Shown here: positions 8,664-17,083 of the stretch, piece after piece | How positions within the stretch are numbered: the first letter of the stretch is position 1 | How the letters are laid out: every line of letters starts with the position of its first letter | From: an uncultured Bacteroidales bacterium | GTDB lineage: Bacteria; Bacteroidota; Bacteroidia; Bacteroidales; UBA4417 | DNA length: 34,926 nucleotides | Direction of reading: 5' to 3' | NCBI GenBank assembly: GCA_903878265.1 | Contig: CAIRHD010000028.1 | Span: 1-34,926 of the forward strand | Notes under the pieces: model-generated | What the model was told of the DNA's origin: nothing | What the model saw: only the letters and a program-made list of their open reading frames with translations | The model's database searches: none | Program-made: the position numbers and the translations under genes

Positions 8664-9530
8664 TTGAAAGCAATAAGCTTTATCATCAATTCAAATCATC
8701 TTATTGCCTTTGCGGCGGTTGCGCTCACCATGGCCACACAGGTGCAATTGGGCGCGAAACCGCAATTCCACGCTTATCTATTCGTTATTTTTTTTGCAAC
8801 CCTGCTGGAATACAATTTTCATCGGTTTATTGCAATTTCAAATCAGGAAACCGCTGCAAATGAAAAATATCAATGGTCGAATCAGCATACCGGAACTCAC
8901 AAAGTATTGATTTTATCCTCGATTGTAGGTTTGGCGTTTTCTTTGGTTTTTGTTCAACGCGATATCGTCATCTTTTTAAGTTTGCTGGCTTTATTTGCGC
9001 TGTTTTATTCAGTCGAAGGTTTTGGTAAGAATAAAAAGAAATACAGTTTGAAACGGATTATCGGTTTGAAAACCGCGGTTATAGCTTTTGTTTGGGCCTC
9101 GATAACGGTGTATTTGCCTGTATTGCAATTAGAAACCATTTTTGATCCCAGAAAAATAATGTTGCTGTTTGCCGAACGCTTTGCTTTTATTTTTGCCATC
9201 GCGATTCCGTTTGATATCCGCGATATGGAAGCCGATTCGCTTGTAGGCATAAAGTCATTCCCAATCGTTTTTGGGGAAAAGCGGGCTGTGCAAATCTCGA
9301 ATTTTGCTTTGTTGTTTTCATTAATAGCTTCCGTTGTCAATTACTTTTTGTCGGATTTGGGATGGGTATTTCTGGCATACCTGATTTTATTTGCATTTTC
9401 CGTGACCGTTCTTAATTGCAAGTCAATCAAAAATCATTCAAATTACTATCATGGCATTTTGGATGGCTGCCTTTTTTTGTATGGGTTGCTGATTTGGTCA
9501 AGTTTCTATTTTGCAAGGATTTTGGTTTAA
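8664..9530 (+). CDS. UbiA-like polytopic membrane protein lacking the first aspartate motif
   Basis: About 289 residues with 8-9 hydrophobic helices. The second UbiA motif region is well kept (FDIRDMEADSLVGIKSFPIVFGEK, matching DxxxDxxxGxxxxP). The place where the first N-D-x-x-D motif should be reads LEYNFHRFIAISNQ, with no aspartates. It is therefore UbiA-like, but catalysis as a prenyltransferase is doubtful. The track begins at the ATG at 8580, inside maf, which would add a leader unlike any membrane protein start. No ATG lies between there and the first helix. The TTG at 8664 gives LKAISFIINSNHLIAFAAVALT, which looks like a natural N-terminus, and I prefer it. Probably cotranscribed with maf. 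Function unknown. Confidence 0.6.
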   Translation: MKAISFIINSNHLIAFAAVALTMATQVQLGAKPQFHAYLFVIFFATLLEYNFHRFIAISNQETAANEKYQWSNQHTGTHKVLILSSIVGLAFSLVFVQRDIVIFLSLLALFALFYSVEGFGKNKKKYSLKRIIGLKTAVIAFVWASITVYLPVLQLETIFDPRKIMLLFAERFAFIFAIAIPFDIRDMEADSLVGIKSFPIVFGEKRAVQISNFALLFSLIASVVNYFLSDLGWVFLAYLILFAFSVTVLNCKSIKNHSNYYHGILDGCLFLYGLLIWSSFYFARILV

Positions 9531-9548
9531 CTGCACAGGGAAATCAAC

Positions 9549-9579
9549 TTGCAATATTTTTTTTCTTGCGATATTTTTG
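9549..9579 (+). promoter_or_regulatory. Promoter-like -33/-7 pair upstream of the M14 peptidase gene
   Basis: TTG at 9549-9551 and TATTTTTG at 9572-9579 are separated by 20 nt, matching the Bacteroidota -33/-7 architecture. This would give a 5' leader of roughly 115 nt before the ATG at 9700. The region is T-rich, so chance matches are possible. Confidence 0.4.
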
Positions 9580-9699
9580 CTGTTTACATGGAAATGTCTT
9601 TAATTTGACATTACAGATTTTCCAGGTTGGTTGTTCCGTAAAAAGGCAATTGACTATGAATTGAGAACATATTAACAACGAGACCCTAAATTCACTTTT

Positions 9700-12330
9700 A
9701 TGAAAGCTGCTTCTTACTGTTTTGCCTTTTTACTTTTCATTTCTATTTTATGTGGTACTCCACTTAAAGCCCAAAAAGGACAGTCGCCAGAGTCTTTCTT
9801 TGGATTTATTCCTGGTTCTGATGGTAACCTTTTCGATTACAATCAGTTGATTGCTTATTTCAAGCAATTGGATGATGCTTCGCCAAGGCTTCTTTTAAAG
9901 GAAATAGGCCTGTCGCCGATGGGCAAAAAAATGTACATACTGTTTGTTTCGTCCCCACAAAACCTCGAGAAACTCGATCGCTACAAAGAGATAAACCGCA
10001 AACTTGCCTTAGATTGGAAAATGGAGGATACAGAACGTGATTCACTCGTTAGCGAAGGAAAAGTATTTCTGTTGGCAACTTTGTCGATGCACTCCAACGA
10101 GGTTGGCCCTACACAGGCTTCTCCGCAAATTGTATATTCGCTGGCCAACACTCAAGATCCTGAAATGCTGAAATGCCTGGATAATGTTGTTTTTATGATA
10201 GTTCCAAACCACAACCCCGACGGTATGCAGATGGTGGTCGAAAATTACCGCAAATATAAAGGCACGCCTTACGAAGGTTGTTCGTTGCCAGGAATTTATC
10301 ATAAATATGTTGGACACGACAACAACCGCGATTTTGTAACCCTCACACAGCAGGACAACAAAGTAATTGCTGCCATTTATAATAAAGATTGGTTCCCGCA
10401 GGTAATGGTCGAAAAACATCAGATGGGATCAAGCGGTGTGCGTTATTTTGTTCCTCCCATGAGCGATCCGATTGCTCAAAATGTGGACGAAGGGATTTGG
10501 AACTGGTCGTGGATTTTTGGTTCTGCCATGGCTAAGGATTTGGCGGCAAATGCATGTAGCGGGGTTGCACAGCATTATCTTTTCGACGATTATTGGCCCG
10601 GGTCCACTGCCACTGCCGAATGGAAAAACATGATAGGACTTTTAACCGAAGCTGCCAGCGTAAACGGGGCAACACCTTTGTATATCGAAAAAAACGAAAT
10701 AAAAGTAATTGGCAAAGGTTTGGGCGAAAACAAAAAAGGAATCAACATGCCATTGCCGTGGGAAGGTGGATGGTGGCGGCTTTCCGATATTGTTCGGTAC
10801 GAGATGTATTCCACATTTTCGCTTTTAAAAACGGCATCGGCCAACAGCAAAGAAATACTTCAATTCAGGAATAAACTGTGCCGCAGACAGGTAGCGAAGG
10901 GCAAAACCGAAGCACCAGCTTATTTTGTCCTTCCGGCTCAGCAACACGACAAAGGCGAATTGATAGCTTTGGTGAACCTGCTGGATGAACATGGTGTAAA
11001 TGTGTTCAAACTTGACTCTGATTTGTTGTGGGGCGATAAAATGCTTCACAGCGGCGATATTGTGGTTCCTTTATCGCAACCTTTCAGGGCGTTTATCAAG
11101 GAAGTGATGGAAGCACAAACCTTCCCGGCCAGGCATTATACTCCTGGCGGCGAGTTGATCGATCCTTATGATATTACCAGTTGGGCGCTGCCACTTCACA
11201 AAGGCCTACAATCCTTTGATATTCCATTGGTTGTGGAAGAGTTGGAGGAAAAACTTGAAGCTGTTTCAATTCCATATTCGCTTAATAATAACTTCCCTGA
11301 ACACGAAAACGGATATCTGGTTTTCGATGCCTCGAACAACGAAAGCTATAAAGCATCATTCAAATCCTTGTCGCTTGAATTATCCGTTAAAAGGACCACG
11401 ACAAATGCAATTCAGAAAGGCAAATCAATCTCAGCAGGAAAATTTATAGTTTCTGGGTTTAATTCAAAAACCATTTTAGCATTGACAGATTCACTCACAA
11501 TTCCTCCCGATTGGTACGAAAGCAATCCCGATTCGTCGGCACAAGAAGTCAGGATGCCAAGGATAGCCCTTGTCGAAAGCTGGTTCCATGATATGGATGC
11601 CGGTTGGACGAGGTATATTTTCGATCAGTACAACATTCCTTTTACGGTGCTGAGGCCGGCCGATTTTGCAAAAAAATCATTTGAATTGAATTTTGATGTG
11701 GTTATCTTTCCCGATGAAGATAAAAATGTGTTGATGGAAGGCAAAACCAAAGCTGGCGATGACTATTTCATGGCAAATTATCCGCCAGAATTTACCAAAG
11801 GAATGGGAAAGGATGGTTTCCAGAAAGTACTGAAATTTATCAAATCAGGTGGAACTGTGTTGTCGTGGGGCAATTCAACTGCTCTTTTTGAGGGACTTAT
11901 GACAATAAAACTTAGCGAAACCGAAAATGAAGAGTTCAAATTCCCTTTCAGCAATATTGCCGATAAACTTAAGAAATCAGGTTTGAATTGCCCTGGTTCG
12001 TTGCTGAAAGTGAATCTTTTGCCCAAACACCAGTTGACCTTGGGCATGAAAAATGAAACTGGGATTTTAACAACAGCCGATCAGGTTTTTCAAACTTCTC
12101 AGCCATCGTTCGAAATGGATCGCAGGGTAATTGCAAGCTATCCCGAAACCCATTGTTTGCTCAGTGGCTATTGCGATAAAGAAGAACTTTTGGGTAATTA
12201 CGCCGCTATGGTTTGGCTGAAAAAAGGAAAAGGAAACCTCGTTATTTATGGTTTTAGCCCACAATTCAGGGCCTCTACTCCTGGTGTTTATAAATTGCTT
12301 TTTAATGGCCTGTTGTTACAACGGCACTAA
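9700..12330 (+). CDS. Secreted M14-family zinc carboxypeptidase
   Basis: 876 residues. The N-terminus is a signal peptide (MKAASYCFAFLLFISILCGTPLKAQ). The peptidase domain (about 35-330) has the zinc ligands H131 and E134 in SMHSNEVGP and H240 in VEKHQMG. It also has the substrate-binding NR pair in HDNNRDF (N209/R210), NPDG nearby, and the catalytic glutamate E317 in GLLTEAAS. About 540 further residues follow with no clear catalytic motif. They include a Rossmann-like stretch (residues ~625-720, IALVESWFHDMDAGWTRYIFD) that resembles the glutamine-amidotransferase-like C-terminal region seen in large M14 peptidases of Bacteroidota. The likely role is trimming peptides in the periplasm or outside the cell. 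The gene stands alone, with its own promoter-like element upstream. Confidence 0.85.
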   Translation: MKAASYCFAFLLFISILCGTPLKAQKGQSPESFFGFIPGSDGNLFDYNQLIAYFKQLDDASPRLLLKEIGLSPMGKKMYILFVSSPQNLEKLDRYKEINRKLALDWKMEDTERDSLVSEGKVFLLATLSMHSNEVGPTQASPQIVYSLANTQDPEMLKCLDNVVFMIVPNHNPDGMQMVVENYRKYKGTPYEGCSLPGIYHKYVGHDNNRDFVTLTQQDNKVIAAIYNKDWFPQVMVEKHQMGSSGVRYFVPPMSDPIAQNVDEGIWNWSWIFGSAMAKDLAANACSGVAQHYLFDDYWPGSTATAEWKNMIGLLTEAASVNGATPLYIEKNEIKVIGKGLGENKKGINMPLPWEGGWWRLSDIVRYEMYSTFSLLKTASANSKEILQFRNKLCRRQVAKGKTEAPAYFVLPAQQHDKGELIALVNLLDEHGVNVFKLDSDLLWGDKMLHSGDIVVPLSQPFRAFIKEVMEAQTFPARHYTPGGELIDPYDITSWALPLHKGLQSFDIPLVVEELEEKLEAVSIPYSLNNNFPEHENGYLVFDASNNESYKASFKSLSLELSVKRTTTNAIQKGKSISAGKFIVSGFNSKTILALTDSLTIPPDWYESNPDSSAQEVRMPRIALVESWFHDMDAGWTRYIFDQYNIPFTVLRPADFAKKSFELNFDVVIFPDEDKNVLMEGKTKAGDDYFMANYPPEFTKGMGKDGFQKVLKFIKSGGTVLSWGNSTALFEGLMTIKLSETENEEFKFPFSNIADKLKKSGLNCPGSLLKVNLLPKHQLTLGMKNETGILTTADQVFQTSQPSFEMDRRVIASYPETHCLLSGYCDKEELLGNYAAMVWLKKGKGNLVIYGFSPQFRASTPGVYKLLFNGLLLQRH

Positions 12331-12373
12331 AACGGAAATTCTGCCAGCCCCGTCGCTCGTGAATGAAAGATTT

Positions 12374-12442
12374 GAGCCAAGATTCCATGTTCAAAACGTA
12401 AAATTTGCTTAAAACCACGTTCTCAATGAACAATCAAGGCTC
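12374..12442 (+). ncRNA. Structured leader or intergenic RNA hairpin, candidate regulatory element
   Basis: A 69-nt nested hairpin. GAGCC (12374-12378) pairs with GGCTC (12438-12442), GATT with AATC, GTTCA with TGAAC, and AACGT with ACGTT around a 17-nt loop. Symmetric AA/AA and small asymmetric bulges separate the helices. GATTCC (12381-12386) can instead pair with GGAATC at 12443-12448, which would break the outer stems. The element ends 48 nt before the downstream ATG at 12491 and is not followed by a U-run, so it is not a simple terminator. I recognise no known RNA family. Confidence 0.4.
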
Positions 12443-12490
12443 GGAATCCTTGTTTAGTAAATACGGAAACCTAACCTTAAACTAATTTTT

Positions 12491-13531
12491 ATGAGAAATT
12501 CGATTTTCTTCTTACTTGCATTTTTATCCATTGCCGTTTCGGCCCAGGAGAAACACTTGAAAAACATCCAACAGCTTACGTATGGAGGCGATAATGCCGA
12601 AGCATATTTCAGTTTCGATGGGAAAAACCTTTCATTTCAATGCAATAATGCAGCCTGGGGTTTAAAATGCGACCAGATTTTCAATCTTGATATTGCCAAA
12701 GCTGCTGCTGATACTACTTATCGCCCAACTCTTATCAGCACAGGTTTGGGACGAACTACCTGTTCCTATTTCATGCCTGGAAACAAGCAGATTTTGTATG
12801 CTTCCACCCATAAAGGCGCAAAGGAATGTCCGCCAAATCCCGAACCTCGTGCCGACCATAAATATTTGTGGGCAATATATCCTGATTTCGATATTTTTAT
12901 TGCCGACCTCAATGGAAACATTGTCAAGCAACTTACTAACTTGCCAGGCTACGATGCCGAAGCAACCGTTTCGCCCGATGGGAAAAAAATCGTTTTCACT
13001 TCAACCCGCAATGGCGATCTCGATTTATATACTTGTAACATTGACGGAACTAATGTGAAACAAGTTACTGACCAACTTGGTTACGATGGTGGCGCATTTT
13101 TTTCGCCCGATAGCAAGAAGTTGGTATTCAGGGCTTCTAGACCAAAAACTGCTGATGAAATCAAGGAATATAAGAATTTATTGGCACAAGGACTTGTGAT
13201 GCCTACCAATATGGAAATTTGTGTTTGCAATGTTGACGGCAGCGATTTTAAACAAATAACTCAATTAGGTAAAGCCAATTGGGCACCATTTTTCTCTCCT
13301 TCGGGCAAGAAAATAATTTTTTCTAGCAACCACCAATCTGCCAAAGGATATGATTTTCACCTTTTTATGGTCAACCTCGATGGTACGGGGATAGAGCAGA
13401 TTACTTCCGAAAGTTATTTTAATGCTTTCCCAATGTTCTCGCCTGATGGCAAAAAGTTGGTTTGGTCATCAAACAGGAACAACCACGGAACTAAGGACAC
13501 AAACTTGTTTATTGCCGATTGGGTGGAGTAG
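12491..13531 (+). CDS. Secreted TolB-like WD40/PD40 beta-propeller protein
   Basis: 346 residues with a signal peptide (MRNSIFFLLAFLSIAVSAQ). PD40-type blades repeat through the protein: AEAYFSFDGKNLSFQ, AEATVSPDGKKIVFTSTRNGDLDLYTCNIDGTNVKQVT, GAFFSPDSKKLVFRASR, WAPFFSPSGKKIIFSSNH and AFPMFSPDGKKLVWSSNR. These are the SPDG(K)KIvF..R.G..dly....DG....qLT units of TolB-like propellers. In TolB itself they bind Pal. Here no Tol partners are adjacent and it is likely a periplasmic or surface binding protein of unknown ligand. It follows the M14 peptidase on the same strand after 160 bp that hold a structured hairpin. The two may share a peptide or protein turnover role, but this is inference. Confidence 0.82.
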   Translation: MRNSIFFLLAFLSIAVSAQEKHLKNIQQLTYGGDNAEAYFSFDGKNLSFQCNNAAWGLKCDQIFNLDIAKAAADTTYRPTLISTGLGRTTCSYFMPGNKQILYASTHKGAKECPPNPEPRADHKYLWAIYPDFDIFIADLNGNIVKQLTNLPGYDAEATVSPDGKKIVFTSTRNGDLDLYTCNIDGTNVKQVTDQLGYDGGAFFSPDSKKLVFRASRPKTADEIKEYKNLLAQGLVMPTNMEICVCNVDGSDFKQITQLGKANWAPFFSPSGKKIIFSSNHQSAKGYDFHLFMVNLDGTGIEQITSESYFNAFPMFSPDGKKLVWSSNRNNHGTKDTNLFIADWVE

Positions 13532-13546
13532 TTTTGCTTGGGGTTG

Positions 13547-13603
13547 ATGGGAAATAGATAATGGGAAATAGATAATGGAAAATGGTTGATTGGAAAAAGT
13601 TGA
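13547..13603 (+). repeat. 14-nt tandem repeat (ATGGGAAATAGATA), about four degenerate units
   Basis: Units at 13547-13560 and 13561-13574 are identical. 13575-13588 and 13590-13603 are decayed copies. The unit matches, at about 12 of 14 positions, the rotated reverse complement of the 14-nt unit at 23413-23468. Both arrays therefore read G-rich on the sense strand just downstream of a gene end. Confidence 0.6.
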
Positions 13604-13701
13604 CTTTTAATGGCTAATTGAGGATAGAAAATTGAAAAACAAAAAATAGACATATTTGAAAGTCAAATAAAATTCGATTTTATTCTTGTGGTTGTGTTTC
13701 A

Positions 13702-13709
13702 TACATTTG
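13702..13709 (+). promoter_or_regulatory. Bacteroidota -7 element for the AI-2E family gene
   Basis: TACATTTG matches TAnnTTTG exactly. The ATG at 13744 is 34 nt downstream. No good -33 element at the usual distance was seen. Confidence 0.45.
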
Positions 13710-13743
13710 CATATCAAAAAGCAGTAATCCTGAGAGTAAAACC

Positions 13744-14859
13744 ATGCAAAATAAAATTACCATGCGGCAGGTGCTAAAGTATGTCGGCTATATTATGATT
13801 TTAGGTGTAGTTGGGTTCATGATATGGCGTTTCTCATTCCTACTGGTTTGGGTACTTTTTGCAGCCATTATTTCATTTATCGGGCATCCATTGGTACGGT
13901 TTTTCGATAGCCTGCACATCAAAAAATGGAGCATGCCACATTTTCTCAGTGCTTTATTCGCCTTGCTTTCAATTGTGCTTGTATTTGTTGGCTTGTTAGC
14001 CATTTTTGTTCCTCTTATTGTGCAACAAGCAACTACAATTTCCAAGATTGATGTTGGGCTTTTAGCGCATAACCTACAAGGGCCTTTAGATTGGCTTGGC
14101 GACCAACTTCATGCTTATGGCGTAATACCTGCCGAGCAAACCATTCATGAGTTCATTGTGCTCAAAGCGAAATCTGTGGTGAACATCGGTAGTGTTGCGA
14201 ATGTATTGAACGGCTTCTTCAACACAACCGGATCCTTTTTTGTGGGGATGTTTTCGGTATTTTTCATCGCTTTCTTTTTTATGAAAGACGAAAATATGTT
14301 TGAAGATACCATTTTACTTTTTGTTCCCGAAAAAAGCCACCAAGCCAGCCGAAAAGTAATTTCTGATTCTAAAAACTTGTTGATGCGCTATTTCATTGGA
14401 GTCATGCTCGAAGTATTGGGTGTAATGTCGATAATTGCCGTTGGGCTTTGGATTTTTGGAGTAGAAAATGCCCTGCTTATAGGTTTCTTTGGCGGCATGA
14501 TGAATATAATCCCATATTTGGGACCTGTAATCGGTGCCGCGATTGCCCTTACTCTAGGCGTGACTGCAACACTTGCCGCTGGAGCCTACGATGAATTATT
14601 ATCGGTTTTGGCCAAACTTGGAGGAGTACTTGTGGTTGCTAATTTTATCGACAATAACATTCTTGTGCCAATGATTTACTCAAAAAGCGTGAAGGCACAC
14701 CCACTCGAAATATTTTTCGTAATTATAATGGGCGGAAGCCTTGCGGGATTGTTGGGAATGCTGCTCGCTATACCTGTTTATACGGTGCTAAGGGTAATTG
14801 CGAAGGAATTTTTTCAGCAATTCAGGGTGGTACAAAAACTTACTGCTAATATAGGTTGA
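13744..14859 (+). CDS. AI-2E/PerM-family membrane protein
   Basis: 371 residues with the layout of the PerM/AI-2E transporter family (formerly UPF0118). Two to three N-terminal helices are followed by a long, less hydrophobic segment (about 95-150), then the family core FFVGMFSVFFIAFFFMKD. The C-terminal helix cluster contains IGFFGGMMNIIPYLGPVIGA and DNNILVPMIYSKSVKAHPLEIFFVIIMGGSLAGLLGMLLAIPVY. PYLGP and the VHPL-like KAHPLEIF segment are the family signatures. Members export small molecules or ions; the substrate here is unknown. Its stop TGA (14857-14859) overlaps the TTG start of the next gene, so translation of the two is probably coupled. Confidence 0.85.
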   Translation: MQNKITMRQVLKYVGYIMILGVVGFMIWRFSFLLVWVLFAAIISFIGHPLVRFFDSLHIKKWSMPHFLSALFALLSIVLVFVGLLAIFVPLIVQQATTISKIDVGLLAHNLQGPLDWLGDQLHAYGVIPAEQTIHEFIVLKAKSVVNIGSVANVLNGFFNTTGSFFVGMFSVFFIAFFFMKDENMFEDTILLFVPEKSHQASRKVISDSKNLLMRYFIGVMLEVLGVMSIIAVGLWIFGVENALLIGFFGGMMNIIPYLGPVIGAAIALTLGVTATLAAGAYDELLSVLAKLGGVLVVANFIDNNILVPMIYSKSVKAHPLEIFFVIIMGGSLAGLLGMLLAIPVYTVLRVIAKEFFQQFRVVQKLTANIG

Positions 14860-15872
14860 AATTGAATAAAAGAAAATTTTTCCATCACAATTTTGAACTC
14901 TTAAAGTCTCTCAGCTTAAGCCGGTTAACTAATCTATTATTAGTAGAAGCAAGTTTTCTTCTTAGCTGCATATTCCATAAAGTTATTCTTTTCGGGAAAC
15001 CTTGGGCAGCATCCATTGAGCCTACAACTTCCTGTAACCTGCGTTGTCCTGAATGTCCGACTGGGACGCAATCCCTTTTGCGCCCAAAAGGGAATTTGGA
15101 ATTGATTAATTTCAATCAAATTGTTGAAAAACTTTCTCCTAACCTGATTTATCTCACGCTTTATTTTCAGGGCGAACCCTTGCTGAACCCCCATTTTACC
15201 GATATGATAAGGTTAGCCCGGAAGCGCCGGATTTTTGTTGCTACTTCCACCAACGGCCATTACCTAAACGACGAAAATGTAAGCCAGATTATTGGCAGCG
15301 GCCTTAACCATTTGATTATTTCCATGGATGGGCTTGATCAAGAAACCTACGAGAAATACCGTGTGAAAGGCAATTTGCAAAATGTAGTCGAAGGGATGCA
15401 AAGGCTAGTAACAGCCCGGAAGTCTGCAAAATCGAACCTTCCATTTATCGAACTCCAGTTTATTGTTATGCGCCACAACCAGCATCAGATAGCTGAAATG
15501 CGTGAGTTTGCCTTAAAGGCAGGAGTTGATAAAGTGGCTTTTAAAACAGCACAAGTTTACAATTTCAATCCTGAGAATTCTATTATTCCAACGCTAGACG
15601 AAAAATCACGGTATCGGCAATTGCCCGATGGTTCTTATATTATTGCCAAAAAAATCAAAAACCGATGCCACAGGATTTGGAGTTCGCTTGTGATTACCTG
15701 GGATGGCAAAGTTGTACCCTGTTGCTACGATAAAGATGCCGATCACCAAGTTGGAAACCTGTTAATTGAACCTTTGGAAAAACTTTGGAGAAACCAGATC
15801 AGTACTGCATTCCGGCAAAAAGTCCTTGCTCAACGTTCCGAAATTGAAATTTGCCGGAATTGTGGGGAGTAA
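14856..15872 (+). CDS. Radical SAM/SPASM protein with TTG start
   Basis: 338 residues. The radical SAM cluster motif CNLRCPEC (C60, C64, C67; CX3CX2C) binds a 4Fe-4S cluster and S-adenosylmethionine. The TIM-barrel elements LTLYFQGEPLLNP, ISMDGLDQETYEKYR and IELQFIVMRHN follow. The C-terminal SPASM-type region holds CHRIWSSLVITWDGKVVPCCYDKDADHQVGNLL and a terminal CRNCGE, able to hold extra iron-sulfur clusters. SPASM enzymes often modify peptides, but no precursor peptide was found nearby, so the substrate is unknown. No ATG exists in this frame before the CX3CX2C motif. Translation must therefore start at a non-ATG codon, most simply the TTG at 14856 that overlaps the previous stop. A second TTG at 14862 is possible. 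Confidence 0.82.
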   Translation: MKLNKRKFFHHNFELLKSLSLSRLTNLLLVEASFLLSCIFHKVILFGKPWAASIEPTTSCNLRCPECPTGTQSLLRPKGNLELINFNQIVEKLSPNLIYLTLYFQGEPLLNPHFTDMIRLARKRRIFVATSTNGHYLNDENVSQIIGSGLNHLIISMDGLDQETYEKYRVKGNLQNVVEGMQRLVTARKSAKSNLPFIELQFIVMRHNQHQIAEMREFALKAGVDKVAFKTAQVYNFNPENSIIPTLDEKSRYRQLPDGSYIIAKKIKNRCHRIWSSLVITWDGKVVPCCYDKDADHQVGNLLIEPLEKLWRNQISTAFRQKVLAQRSEIEICRNCGE

Positions 15873-16086
15873 AGACTGATGTAAGATGCAAAAAATATCT
15901 CTGGCTAGTTTCGTTTCTGAAATTCAATATACTTGTAGCTAATAAAACGATTTGTTCTGTGAAATCCGTCAGAAAAGGAAAAGCAAACCTTAGTGTTTCA
16001 TTATTTGCCACTACAAAATAGGCGAAGAGGCGCAAACCTATACAACGCTACAAGCTACTATTTTGATTGAATCCAAAACAAATTTG

Positions 16087-16126
16087 CTTTGCGGTTGAAG
16101 CAGTTTTTACGCTGAGAACCGCAAAG
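16087..16126 (+). terminator. Perfect 10-bp stem-loop, possible terminator of the radical SAM transcript
   Basis: CTTTGCGGTT (16087-16096) and AACCGCAAAG (16117-16126) are exact reverse complements around a 20-nt loop, followed by ATTTTT. The T-run is short and the stem lies 214 nt after the stop codon, so it may be a repeat-element hairpin rather than a dedicated terminator. Confidence 0.45.
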
Positions 16127-16382
16127 ATTTTTCGCTATAGTCAGTAGGTTAGCATTTATTCAAAATGTTTATAAGCTTATCAATAATCTTTGTATTTGAT
16201 TTACATAATTAATTGGACGCATTTTCCAAACGGAAGCACTAGTTTTTTCAATTACATAACCTGTCAACAATAATACAATCGTGATTCATTTCGCTAAAAG
16301 CAACGAAAACGAATTGGCATAAAAAAATCTCGGAAACAAGTATTTGGAGCATCAGAAAGCTGGAATACAATCAGTTGAAAGC

Positions 16383-16413
16383 AAAAAAAAACCACCTCAT
16401 CGGTGGCTTTTTT
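16383..16413 (-). terminator. Rho-independent terminator of the thrS-infC-rpmI-rplT operon
   Basis: The stem GCCACC/GGTGGT with loop GATGA on the minus strand is followed by a run of eight or more T. It begins 17 nt past the rplT stop codon. A-runs and T-runs flank both sides, so it could also stop rightward transcripts. Confidence 0.85.
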
Positions 16414-16429
16414 CATATTGCGAAAAGGA

Positions 16430-16774
16430 CTACTTCACAAAATCGACAATAGCTTTAAAGGCTTCTACATTGTTCAGTGCAAGGTCGGCAAGTACTTTGC
16501 GATCGAGTTCGATATTCTTGGCGTGTAATTTGCCCATAAAAACCGAATACGACATCCCATACTCACGCGTACCAGCATTGATGCGGGTAATCCATAGGGC
16601 GCGAAAATTGCGTTTTTTGGTTTTTCTGTCACGGTAAGCATATTGTCCGCCTTTTTCATAGGCATTTTTAGCTACCGTCCACACATTTTTGCGCCTGCCG
16701 AATTGGCCTTTAACCGCTTTCAGGATTTTTTTCCTGCGGGCTCTTGACGCGACTGCATTGACTGATCTTGGCAT
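16430..16774 (-). CDS. rplT: 50S ribosomal protein L20
   Basis: 114 residues, full length. The highly basic N-terminus [32 protein letters not shown] and the core [39 protein letters not shown] are diagnostic of bL20, which binds 23S rRNA early in 50S assembly. In many bacteria L20 also represses rpmI-rplT translation by binding the leader. It is the last gene of the thrS-infC-rpmI-rplT operon, 81 nt after rpmI, and is followed by a strong terminator. The start is preceded by an A-rich tract and no SD sequence, as expected for Bacteroidota. Confidence 0.97.
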   Translation of the reverse strand: MPRSVNAVASRARRKKILKAVKGQFGRRKNVWTVAKNAYEKGGQYAYRDRKTKKRNFRALWITRINAGTREYGMSYSVFMGKLHAKNIELDRKVLADLALNNVEAFKAIVDFVK

Positions 16775-16855
16775 TTTTTTTGTTTTTTTTACTTCAGCGA
16801 CCGGCTGTTTAGCAGATTCTTAGGGAGCTGAAAGTAAGGTTAAAAATTAATTGAT

Positions 16856-17050
16856 TTAGCAAGCGAGCATTAACTTAACCGCTTTCACATCTGCCGTATC
16901 TACAAGTGTGGTGTAACCGAGGTTACGTTTACGCTTGTTTGATTTTTTTGTCAGGATGTGACTGTGGTAAGCATGCTTCCTTTTCAGCTTGCCCGTGCCA
17001 GTGGTCGTGAACCTCTTTTTGGCAGCGGATTTACTCTTCATTTTAGGCAT
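16856..17050 (-). CDS. rpmI: 50S ribosomal protein L35
   Basis: 64 residues, the usual size for bL35. [37 protein letters not shown] is diagnostic: the [11 protein letters not shown] and K.KR..A...H.L..K blocks. It is a structural protein of the large subunit, cotranscribed with infC and rplT. The 83-nt gap to infC contains GCCTAACAGCCTAA words on the coding strand, about 34 nt upstream of this start. Confidence 0.96.
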   Translation of the reverse strand: MPKMKSKSAAKKRFTTTGTGKLKRKHAYHSHILTKKSNKRKRNLGYTTLVDTADVKAVKLMLAC

Positions 17051-17083
17051 GTTACTTGATTTTATTAATGGTGATTATTGATA

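Larger units (their letters stand above)
15873..16429. other. Gene-free convergent intergenic region
   Basis: 557 bp between convergent genes (radical SAM gene and rplT). It contains a perfect 10-bp hairpin at 16087-16126, a bidirectional terminator at 16383-16413, and a stretch at 15995-16045 with GCCACTAC...GGCGCAAACCTATA words. Those words resemble the interior of the inverted-repeat element at 24947-25146, so a decayed relative may be present. No protein-coding ORF with recognisable features and no tRNA was seen. Confidence 0.5.

Noticed and set aside
9416-9664. 82-residue plus-strand ORF after the UbiA-like gene
   Set aside because: It overlaps the end of the UbiA-like gene in another frame and its remainder is T-rich noncoding sequence.
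15799-16035. 78-residue minus-strand ORF at the end of the radical SAM gene
   Set aside because: It overlaps the SPASM coding region antisense and shows no family features.
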